Position numbers and translations under genes: made by a program
The notes under the pieces: model-generated
The model's input: only the letters and a program-made list of their open reading frames with translations
What the model was told of the DNA's origin: nothing
Databases searched by the model: none
NCBI RefSeq assembly: GCF_003287275.1
Contig: NZ_QEVW01000033.1
Location: 49,923-113,922 of the forward strand
Direction of reading: 5' to 3'
DNA from: Paenibacillus taichungensis
GTDB taxonomy: Bacteria > Bacillota > Bacilli > Paenibacillales > Paenibacillaceae
DNA: 64,000 bases
Shown here: positions 26,913 to 33,746 of the stretch, in pieces
How the letters are laid out: each line of letters starts with the position of its first letter
How positions within the stretch are numbered: position 1 is the first letter of the stretch

Positions 26913-27785
26913 TTATTCTTTCTGAATCTTGGAAGGATTGTTGATTTTGTAGGGAACAGGGTTCTTGGCCAGCTTTTTCTTGATAATCTTTGCTTCAAAA
27001 GTAAGCACATCGCCAACCTCAAGCTCCTGCTTCTTGATCGTGGCACTGTGACTGGACCAGGCTTCGCCAACGTCAACAACTTCGGGCTCCGTAATTGTAA
27101 CAGCTTCATAGATAATGACTTCATCATCATTGTCGGAGAAGTGGTTCGGCACGGTCGTAAATTCCTTCACAACAGCAGACATTTTCACTTTACCCTCCGG
27201 CAATTCAATCTTAAGCGATTTAGCTTTACCTGCGGTTTTGGCCTTTGGTTTAGCAGCACTGCTTGTTGCATTAGCAGGTCCAACATATTCTTCCACAAGA
27301 CCGTCAGGGTCGCCTTTTAGAGCAGAGGTATCATCGTCATCCGTTTCCACATCCAGTTCGGAATCAAAGTCACTTATACCGGATGGAATCTTATCCGAAT
27401 AGGAATCAGTAACAGAGTCTTGTGCAGTATCGGAGCTAGGAAGCTCTTCTAAGTTGGTTGTAGCGACTGGTTCATTAGATTTGTCCTTTGCCGTGCCTGC
27501 TCCGACCGGATTTTTTACATTATAGCCAGAAGCCTGCATTTCTTTCAGATAAGACGGATGAATGCAGTGTTTCTGATCATTGTCCAATTGAATGACTGCT
27601 GCCATATGATCGACAAAGCCAACGATGGTGCAAGGCATGTTCAGCCCATTCCCTTTATAATAGAACGTTTTGACCTTCGTTGCTTTTTCCGAAAGCAAGC
27701 CCCATTCCTGGCACTTCTCAATCAGCTCGTCTTCGTTCTCCAAAGCGGTATAATACTGCGGTTCGATCATAAAAGCATATGCCAT
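26913..27785 (-). CDS. hypothetical protein with acidic linker
   Basis: A 290-residue soluble protein I do not recognise. Three parts are visible. An N-terminal domain of about 95 residues (MAYAFMIEPQYYTALENEDEL ... CIHPSYLKEMQASGYNV) is followed by an acidic Ser/Thr/Asp-rich linker (about 105-170, with DVETDDDDTS) and an Ala/Lys patch. The C-terminal domain of about 110 residues is beta-rich (ELEVGDVLTFEAKIIKKKL) and ends basic. The C-terminal part could be an OB-like fold, but that is a guess. AAAGGCGG lies about eight bases ahead of ATG 27785. It is monocistronic, with a structured RNA candidate upstream. Confidence 0.7.
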   Translation of the reverse strand: MAYAFMIEPQYYTALENEDELIEKCQEWGLLSEKATKVKTFYYKGNGLNMPCTIVGFVDHMAAVIQLDNDQKHCIHPSYLKEMQASGYNVKNPVGAGTAKDKSNEPVATTNLEELPSSDTAQDSVTDSYSDKIPSGISDFDSELDVETDDDDTSALKGDPDGLVEEYVGPANATSSAAKPKAKTAGKAKSLKIELPEGKVKMSAVVKEFTTVPNHFSDNDDEVIIYEAVTITEPEVVDVGEAWSSHSATIKKQELEVGDVLTFEAKIIKKKLAKNPVPYKINNPSKIQKE

Positions 27786-27916
27786 AACGAATTTCCGCCT
27801 TTCCAATCAGTTCTTCATGTTCATCGTTGCCAAATTACACTCAGTGTATCACAAAACTGGACCCTTCGATGAGGAATATAAAAGCGCCTGGGTAGGCGCC
27901 TATGGTATAATTTTGG

Positions 27917-28058
27917 TAGACAACGGGTGGGAATTGCCGCAAAGAATTCATAAATAAAAACCCACCGTTAAACAGGTTGACTGCCTGTGGTGGGATTTGC
28001 TCTGCATCTGAATAGACGCGCGCCGTAAGAGGGTTTTACCTCTCCATGTTGTCTATTC
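27917..28058 (-). ncRNA. candidate structured small RNA in a divergent intergenic region
   Basis: The ends are complementary: TAGACAAC at 27917-27924 and GTTGTCTA at 28048-28055. On the - strand, GAATAGAC (28058-28051) can also pair with GTCTATTC (28017-28010) around a GAGG/CCTC hairpin. This is followed by a terminator-like hairpin (CCCACC...GGTGGG then T5ATTT, ending about 27953). A - strand promoter TTGCCT, 17 bases, TAACAT precedes it. On the + strand a TATAAT (27905-27910) lies just before the other end. Orientation is therefore uncertain. A 6S-like closing stem is possible, but I do not recognise the family. Confidence 0.4.
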
Positions 28059-28154
28059 TTATGTTACCATAGCCATTTTATACAGGCAAATGAACGACTG
28101 AACCTACATTAAAGTAATAGTATCTTATAAATAACTTCAAGGAGGATGATCTCC

Positions 28155-28694
28155 ATGGATAAAAAAGCGAATCCTCAAACTCTTTGGCTCGGGGTCGGTA
28201 TTGTCATAGGAACGAGTATTGGTGCAGCAACGAACCAGATCGCTCTCGGGATTGCCTTCGGTGTGGCACTGGGCGTCGTGGTCGGAGCTGTCGCTAGCAA
28301 ACGTGCAGGCCTGAGGCTGGATGATATGCTGAGTGAACATGTCCAGGAATTGCATAAGCAGGAGGAATGGGAAGAGGTGCTTGAGCGGTCACAGGATCAT
28401 CCGGTGCTGCTGCTGAAACACAGTACAACTTGTCCAATCAGTGCGAGAGCATACAGGGAGTTTATGGCCTTTGTGGGCTCGAATGCATCAGATCCCGCAC
28501 AGAAGATGGAGTACCGGATCGTCAAAGTCATCGAAAGCCGCTCGCTGTCCCGACGTATTGCGGAAGATACCGAGATTCACCATGAATCGCCTCAAGTCCT
28601 GCTGCTGGACGGCGGCCAAGTTATTCAACATACGTCACACGGGAAAATTACCCGGAAGAGACTGCTGCAATGGGCCCAGAATCCGTTTGGATGA
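28155..28694 (+). CDS. ytxJ: YtxJ-type monothiol bacilliredoxin with N-terminal membrane anchor
   Basis: A 179-residue protein. Its C-terminal part, about residues 62-178, matches the bacillithiol-system protein YtxJ, with the active-site Cys93 in HSTTCPISARAYREF and a thioredoxin-like fold (ESPQVLLLDGGQVIQHTSHGKIT). Typical YtxJ proteins are about 110 residues and soluble. Here residues about 10-48 form a Gly-rich hydrophobic hairpin (GVGIVIGTSIGAATNQ, then LGIAFGVALGVVVGAVA), so the redox domain would be held at the membrane. AAGGAGG at 28139-28145 selects ATG 28155 over ATG 28146. A role in removing bacillithiol from mixed disulfides is family knowledge; the anchor's purpose is unknown. 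Confidence 0.82.
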   Translation: MDKKANPQTLWLGVGIVIGTSIGAATNQIALGIAFGVALGVVVGAVASKRAGLRLDDMLSEHVQELHKQEEWEEVLERSQDHPVLLLKHSTTCPISARAYREFMAFVGSNASDPAQKMEYRIVKVIESRSLSRRIAEDTEIHHESPQVLLLDGGQVIQHTSHGKITRKRLLQWAQNPFG

Positions 28695-28713
28695 AGGGCA
28701 CTCAATATACATA

Positions 28714-28758
28714 GACCCGTTTCCTTCAGCTGATGGCTGGAGGAAACGGGTCTTTTTT
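28714..28758 (+). terminator. intrinsic terminator after ytxJ
   Basis: GACCCGTTTCCT and AGGAAACGGGTC arms followed by T6. It directly precedes the kdp control region. Confidence 0.92.
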
Positions 28759-28760
28759 AC

Positions 28761-28835
28761 GCTTTTTTTACACCCTGGCTGGTATTTCTTTACCCCCTTT
28801 TTACAGTGTTTCGTATTACGATTTCATATGTAGAA
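28761..28835 (+). promoter_or_regulatory. kdp control region with phased KdpE-box-like repeats
   Basis: GCTTTTTTTACACCC (28761-28775) closely resembles the KdpE site I remember from the E. coli kdp promoter (CTTTTTTTACACCCC). TTTACCCCC (28789-28797) follows 22 bases later and TTTACAGTG (28800-28808) 11 bases after that, i.e. on the same helix face. The last repeat supplies a TTTACA -35 with TTCATA or TCATAT 17-18 bases downstream. Binding by the KdpE encoded at 37677 is inferred. Confidence 0.65.
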
Positions 28836-28870
28836 GGTTGCAAGAACGGTAGAGAGAGGGAGGAGAGCAC

Positions 28871-28957
28871 ATGGTGAAGGATGCCATGATCATTGGGCTG
28901 GTTGTGCTGTTGTTTGTGGTGTTCTGGGGATTTGTGAAGTTTTGTGAGAAAGCATGA
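28871..28957 (+). CDS. 28-residue membrane peptide upstream of kdpF
   Basis: A 28-residue single-span peptide, MVKDAMIIGLVVLLFVVFWG followed by FVKFCEKA, with a strong AGGGAGGAG site 5-10 bases ahead of ATG 28871. It is the first frame of the kdp transcript, 30 bases before kdpF. It is not KdpF (no RPE motif) but has the same size and topology. Small hydrophobic peptides of this kind can stabilise the Kdp complex or act as leader peptides; no function is known for this one. Confidence 0.6.
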   Translation: MVKDAMIIGLVVLLFVVFWGFVKFCEKA

Positions 28958-28987
28958 ATGCATAGGGCATGAAAGGGGAGGAGCCGT

Positions 28988-29065
28988 ATGATCGTCATCG
29001 GCATGATTGTGCTCGCACTGGTAGTCTATCTTGGTTATGTGCTAGTGAGGCCAGAGAAATTCTGA
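28988..29065 (+). CDS. kdpF: KdpF, small subunit of the potassium-transporting ATPase
   Basis: A 25-residue single-span peptide, MIVIGMIVLALVVYLGYVLV then RPEKF. The ending YxLxRPExF is the KdpF signature. In E. coli, KdpF is a lipid-like stabiliser lying between KdpA and KdpB. GGGGAGGAG lies ahead of ATG 28988, and kdpA follows 63 bases downstream. Confidence 0.88.
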   Translation: MIVIGMIVLALVVYLGYVLVRPEKF

Positions 29066-29128
29066 TGGCCGCTTGGGGCACGAAACCAGAAGCACTCGGA
29101 TCGTCGATTTTAGGGAGGAAATGCGGAT

Positions 29129-30808
29129 ATGAGTAGCGGTTTATTACAAGTGGCGGTGACGCTGCTGATCATCATACTGCTGGTGAAACCAGTGGGAAGT
29201 TATCTGGTGAAGGTGTTTGACGGCAAACGAACTGGACTGGATCGGATATTTGGCGGGCCCGAGCGATTGCTGTATCGATTGATGGGGGTGAAGGAGAACG
29301 AGTCGATGGGTTGGAAAAAGTACCTGTCAGCCGTGCTCATTTCGAACTTCGTCATGCTGTTATTGATGTTTCTGGTGCTGCGGCTGCAAAAGTATTTGCC
29401 ACTCAACCCGGATGGCATCGGCAATATGCCTGCCGCACAGGCCTTTAATACAGCTGCATCGTTCATGACTAACACGAACTGGCAGTCTTACACGGGCGAG
29501 AACGCTCTGTCATATCTATCACAGATGCTGGCCGTGACGTTTCCGATGTTCACCTCAGCCGCGACCGGATTCGCGGTCGCTATTGCCTTCATTCGCGGCC
29601 TGGTGGGCCGACGGGATGAACTGGGGAACTTTTACGTCGACGTGGTACGGTCGATTACGAGAATCTTTTTGCCGCTGAGCTTCATTGTGGCGTTGTTCCT
29701 CGTATTCCAGGGTGTGCCGCAGACACTGGCGGGAGCGGTGAACGCGACCACGCTGGATGGGGCACAGCAGACGATTAGCCGCGGGCTGGTCGCTTCGCTG
29801 GAGTCGATCAAGCACTTGGGTACCAATGGTGGAGGCTGGTTCGGAACCAATGCCGCGCATCCGTTTGAGAACCCTACGGCGTTGTCGAACCTGGTGCATA
29901 TCGTCTGCATGATGCTGCTTCCTACTGCGCTGGTTTACGCCTTCGGCATCATGGTGAACAACCGGAAGCAGGGCTGGACGCTGTTTGCGGCGATGAGTTT
30001 ACTTTTCCTCGTGATGCTGACCACGGTCTTTGTGTCGGAATATCGCGGTGTGCCAGCGCTGGATGCGGTGGGAATCCAAAGTAATATGGAAGGAAAGGAA
30101 GTCAGGTTCGGAGTATCCGAATCGGCACTCTTCACAGCAGTGACTACAGCAGCCACAACCGGGTCGGTGAACAATATGCATGAGTCGCTCACCCCGCTTG
30201 GTGGCATGGTTGCACTGGCTGAGATGATGCTGAACAACGTATTCGGTGGTAAAGGAGTAGGTTTGCTCAACGGACTGCTCTATGTGATTCTGGCCGTATT
30301 TATCTGTGGGCTGATGGTTGGGCGGACCCCAGAATTTCTGGGCAAAAAAATTGAGGGCAAGGAAGTGAAGCTCGCGTCCATCGCGCTGCTTGTTCATCCT
30401 TTGATTATTCTGGCCCCGACCGCGCTGGCGCTTATGCGTCCTGAATCTGTTGCTTCTATTTCGAATTCAGGCATGCATGGTCTGACCGAGGTGTTATATG
30501 CTTTTGCATCCGGAGCTGCCAATAATGGATCGGCGTTTGCCGGGTTGAATGCCAACACGGACTTTTACAACATCGCCATTGGTGTGGTGATGCTGCTTGG
30601 AAGATACATTTCCATGATCGCGATGCTCGCCATTGCCGGATCACTGGCCACCAAACGAATTGTTCCCGTAACAACGGGTACACTGCGTACGCACACGCCT
30701 CTTTTTGCAGGTATTCTGGTGATGATGATTGTGGTAGTTGGAGCGTTGACGTTCTTCCCATCACTGGCACTTGGACCGATTGCAGAGCATTTGGCGATGA
30801 TTCGATGA
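29129..30808 (+). CDS. kdpA: KdpA, potassium-binding channel subunit
   Basis: A 559-residue polytopic membrane protein (about ten spans), full length for KdpA. Selectivity-filter repeats are visible, notably TNTNWQSYTGE, TNGGGWFGTNAAHPFENPTALSN, TGSVNNMHESLTPLGG and ASGAANNGSAFAGL. KdpA is related to Trk/Ktr-type channels and binds K+ for transport driven by KdpB. GGGAGG lies before ATG 29129. It forms an operon with kdpB and kdpC. Confidence 0.97.
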   Translation: MSSGLLQVAVTLLIIILLVKPVGSYLVKVFDGKRTGLDRIFGGPERLLYRLMGVKENESMGWKKYLSAVLISNFVMLLLMFLVLRLQKYLPLNPDGIGNMPAAQAFNTAASFMTNTNWQSYTGENALSYLSQMLAVTFPMFTSAATGFAVAIAFIRGLVGRRDELGNFYVDVVRSITRIFLPLSFIVALFLVFQGVPQTLAGAVNATTLDGAQQTISRGLVASLESIKHLGTNGGGWFGTNAAHPFENPTALSNLVHIVCMMLLPTALVYAFGIMVNNRKQGWTLFAAMSLLFLVMLTTVFVSEYRGVPALDAVGIQSNMEGKEVRFGVSESALFTAVTTAATTGSVNNMHESLTPLGGMVALAEMMLNNVFGGKGVGLLNGLLYVILAVFICGLMVGRTPEFLGKKIEGKEVKLASIALLVHPLIILAPTALALMRPESVASISNSGMHGLTEVLYAFASGAANNGSAFAGLNANTDFYNIAIGVVMLLGRYISMIAMLAIAGSLATKRIVPVTTGTLRTHTPLFAGILVMMIVVVGALTFFPSLALGPIAEHLAMIR

Positions 30809-30875
30809 TGAACGGTACGGTGGTCGGTTATGGGAAAAGGAGCAAGGATGTAAAGTGCGGAGGTGGATTATCACA

Positions 30876-33020
30876 ATGAATGTTGTGGAACGAAAGAAGG
30901 AGCAGACGGTGGAAGGATTAGACAGAGGCACGATCAGAACCCAGGGTAAAGGAACGAGAGGTACGGGTACGGATCCCGGTACGCCCAAAAGAAGCAAAAC
31001 ATTAAGTCGGGACATTCTGCTCCAGGCATCTCTGGATGCCTTCAAGAAGCTGAACCCGGTCGTCATGATCAAAAATCCGGTGATGTTTATTGTCGAAGTT
31101 GGCACACTCATCACATTGCTGTTATGTATCAATCCGGATCTATTTGTTGCATCTGAGGCAGGATGGGGGTACAACATCGCGGTGTTTCTCATCCTGTTGT
31201 TCACGCTGCTGTTTGCCAACTTTGCTGAAGCACTGGCAGAGGGACGGGGCAAAGCTCAGGCAGATACGCTGCGCAAGACGAAATCGGACACCACTGCGAA
31301 GCTGGTACAGAAAGACGGAACTATCAAACAAGTGTCTTCGACCCAGTTGAAAAAAGGAGATATCGTCCGTGTAGAAGCAGGCGAACTGATTCCCACGGAC
31401 GGAGAGATTATTGAAGGCCTGGCCTCTATCGACGAGTCCGCCATTACCGGGGAATCGGCTCCCGTAATCAAAGAGGCGGGCGGTGACTTTTCCTCCGTTA
31501 CAGGAGGCACGCGGGTTAATTCCGACTATATTGTGATGCGTGTGCAGACCGATCCGGGGGAGTCATTCCTTGACCGGATGATCTCACTCGTTGAAGGCGC
31601 ACAGCGCCAGAAAACGCCGAATGAAATTGCGCTGACAACACTGCTCGCCGTGTTGACCCTGATATTCCTGATTGTCATCATGACCATGGTGCCAATGGCG
31701 AATTATCTGGGCATCCGGCTTGATCTGGCTACCCTTATCGCATTGCTTGTCTGTCTGATTCCGACTACGATTGGCGGGCTGTTATCTGCGATCGGTATTG
31801 CGGGCATGGACCGTGTCACGCAGTTTAATGTACTCGCCATGTCGGGTAAAGCGGTGGAAGCGGCAGGCGATATTGATACGCTGATCCTGGACAAAACCGG
31901 AACAATTACGTACGGCAACCGCATGGCCTCGGAGTTTATTCCCGTTCAGGGCGTATCTGCACAGGAGATGACCAGGGCCGCTCTGCAAGCTTCCGTAGTG
32001 GATGAGACACCAGAGGGACGCTCGGTTGTTGAATTGGCTGGCAAGCAGGGCGAGAACTGGGCGGAGACGGAATATGCAGATGCAGAACATGTGAACTTCA
32101 CGGCAGAGACCCGCATGTCGGGTCTGAATCTAAGCGGTGGGAAGCAGATCCGCAAAGGTGCGGTGGATGCGATCAAACGCCATATTTCCTCCCGTGGGGG
32201 ACGGATCCCCGGCGATTTGGACGATATAGCTAACCGAATTGCAAAAGCTGGGGGAACACCGCTTGCGGTTGCGATTGATGATCAGATTTATGGTGTGATC
32301 TATTTGAAAGACACGGTGAAGCCGGGGCTGAAAGAGAAGTTTGCGGAGATGCGCTCCATGGGCATCAAGACGATCATGTGTACAGGGGATAACCCCCTGA
32401 CAGCGGCGACCATTGCGCTGGAAGCGGGCGTGGATGATTTTATTGCCGAAGCCAAGCCGGAAGACAAGATTACAGCGATCAAAAAAGAGCAGCAGGAGGG
32501 CAAGCTCGTCGCCATGACCGGCGACGGTACCAACGATGCTCCTGCTCTGGCGCAGGCCGATGTGGGCCTGGCGATGAATTCGGGCACCATGGCGGCCAAG
32601 GAAGCGGCCAACATGATTGATCTTGATTCCGACCCAACCAAACTGTTGTCGGTGGTCTCCATTGGCAAGCAGCTGCTCATTACTCGCGGCGCACTGACGA
32701 CCTTTTCGATATCCAATGATATTGCCAAGTATTTTGCTATCATCCCGGCGATGTTTATTTTAGCGATGCCGCAGCTTCAGGCACTCAATATTATGAATCT
32801 CGCTTCGCCGCAGTCCGCAATTCTGTCAGCGCTGATTTTCAACGCCATCATTATTCCACTGCTAATCCCAATTGCCATGCGGGGTGTGAAGTATCGGGCC
32901 ATGTCGGCGGAGCGGCTGCTTGGACGGAATGTGTTCATCTATGGTGTGGGCGGTGTAATCGTACCGTTTATCGGTATTAAGCTGATTGATCTGGTGCTTT
33001 CGGGACTTCATTTGGTGTAA
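30876..33020 (+). CDS. kdpB: KdpB, P-type ATPase subunit
   Basis: A 714-residue P-type ATPase. Landmarks in order are the actuator motif SAITGESAPV, the phosphorylation site LDKTGTITYGN (Asp339), the nucleotide-binding KGAVDAIKRH and the hinge MTGDGTNDAPALAQADVG. The membrane segments fit KdpB. It couples ATP hydrolysis to K+ uptake through KdpA. GGAGG at 30859-30863 supports ATG 30876; an earlier GTG at 30855 would place the ribosome site inside the gene. The basic N-terminus (TIRTQGKGTRGTGTDPGTPKRS) is longer than in E. coli. Confidence 0.97.
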   Translation: MNVVERKKEQTVEGLDRGTIRTQGKGTRGTGTDPGTPKRSKTLSRDILLQASLDAFKKLNPVVMIKNPVMFIVEVGTLITLLLCINPDLFVASEAGWGYNIAVFLILLFTLLFANFAEALAEGRGKAQADTLRKTKSDTTAKLVQKDGTIKQVSSTQLKKGDIVRVEAGELIPTDGEIIEGLASIDESAITGESAPVIKEAGGDFSSVTGGTRVNSDYIVMRVQTDPGESFLDRMISLVEGAQRQKTPNEIALTTLLAVLTLIFLIVIMTMVPMANYLGIRLDLATLIALLVCLIPTTIGGLLSAIGIAGMDRVTQFNVLAMSGKAVEAAGDIDTLILDKTGTITYGNRMASEFIPVQGVSAQEMTRAALQASVVDETPEGRSVVELAGKQGENWAETEYADAEHVNFTAETRMSGLNLSGGKQIRKGAVDAIKRHISSRGGRIPGDLDDIANRIAKAGGTPLAVAIDDQIYGVIYLKDTVKPGLKEKFAEMRSMGIKTIMCTGDNPLTAATIALEAGVDDFIAEAKPEDKITAIKKEQQEGKLVAMTGDGTNDAPALAQADVGLAMNSGTMAAKEAANMIDLDSDPTKLLSVVSIGKQLLITRGALTTFSISNDIAKYFAIIPAMFILAMPQLQALNIMNLASPQSAILSALIFNAIIIPLLIPIAMRGVKYRAMSAERLLGRNVFIYGVGGVIVPFIGIKLIDLVLSGLHLV

Positions 33021-33056
33021 AGGTACAACTAATAATAATTTCAGGATGTGATTCAT

Positions 33057-33617
33057 ATGAAACAGGTACTGCCCGCCATTCGACTGTCTGTCGTGCTTAT
33101 GCTGATATGCGGTATGATCTACCCGCTGGTTACAACCGGAGTGGCGCAGCTGCTCTTCTCGAATCAGGCCAACGGCAGTCTAATCACAACTGACGGGAAA
33201 ACCATCGGTTCGTCGCTGCTATCGCAGGAAGTGAAATCGCCGGGGCTGTTCCAGCCCCGGGCATCGAACGCCAATTATGATGGAACTGCATCAGCTGGTT
33301 CCAATCGTGCCGTGGCTTCGGAGGCGTATATTGTTGAAATGAAGGAAAAGGTGGCTCAGCTCAAGCAAGAGAATCCGGGCTTGCAGTACATTCCTGCAGA
33401 TCTCGTGACAGGTTCCGGTTCCGGTCTTGACCCGGATCTGTCACCGGAAGCAGCAAAAGCACAGATTCCGCGGATTAGTCAGGCAACGGGCCTTGGTGAG
33501 CAAGAGCTTGCCAAGATCGTGGAAGAACATACACAAGGGCGACAGCTGGGCATATTCGGTGAGCCGCGTGTGAATGTGACTGCTTTGAATCTGGCGTTAA
33601 CAGCTGAGCTGAAATAA
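33057..33617 (+). CDS. kdpC: KdpC, potassium-transporting ATPase accessory subunit
   Basis: A 186-residue protein with one N-terminal transmembrane segment (LSVVLMLICGMIYPLVTTGVA) and a soluble domain. The family motif SNLGP-like region here reads ASNANYDGTASAGSNRAV, and the conserved DLVTGSGSGLDPDLSPEAAKAQIPRI is intact. KdpC raises the ATP affinity of KdpB. ATG 33057 is preferred over GTG 33048, which lies too near the AGG. It closes the structural kdp genes, and a weak hairpin follows. Confidence 0.95.
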   Translation: MKQVLPAIRLSVVLMLICGMIYPLVTTGVAQLLFSNQANGSLITTDGKTIGSSLLSQEVKSPGLFQPRASNANYDGTASAGSNRAVASEAYIVEMKEKVAQLKQENPGLQYIPADLVTGSGSGLDPDLSPEAAKAQIPRISQATGLGEQELAKIVEEHTQGRQLGIFGEPRVNVTALNLALTAELK

Positions 33618-33678
33618 CGTCAATGTATTGGGTAGATCCACAGGGAATACAACAATTTCCCTTGGTTGCTCGTATCAT

Positions 33679-33716
33679 GCCTTCTTCCGAGCTTCGGAAG
33701 GGGCTTTCTCCATTTT
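33679..33716 (+). terminator. possible attenuating hairpin between kdpC and the sensor genes
   Basis: GCCTTCTTCCGA-GC-TTCGGAAGGGGC forms a stem followed by a T-rich but interrupted tract. It could reduce expression of the regulatory genes relative to the pump. Confidence 0.45.
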
Positions 33717-33746
33717 AATTAAAGGTTATGTTGGGGGAGTGAACGG

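Noticed and set aside
27917..28058. T-box or other known riboswitch
   Set aside because: No conserved T-box AGGGTGGNACCGCG element, and the - strand terminator is about 170 bases from the nearest start, with a second hairpin between.
29129..33617. kdp genes as a horizontally acquired island
   Set aside because: The run is G+C-richer to the eye than its flanks, but gene order is the standard kdpFABC and no mobile-element trace flanks it; composition alone was not enough.
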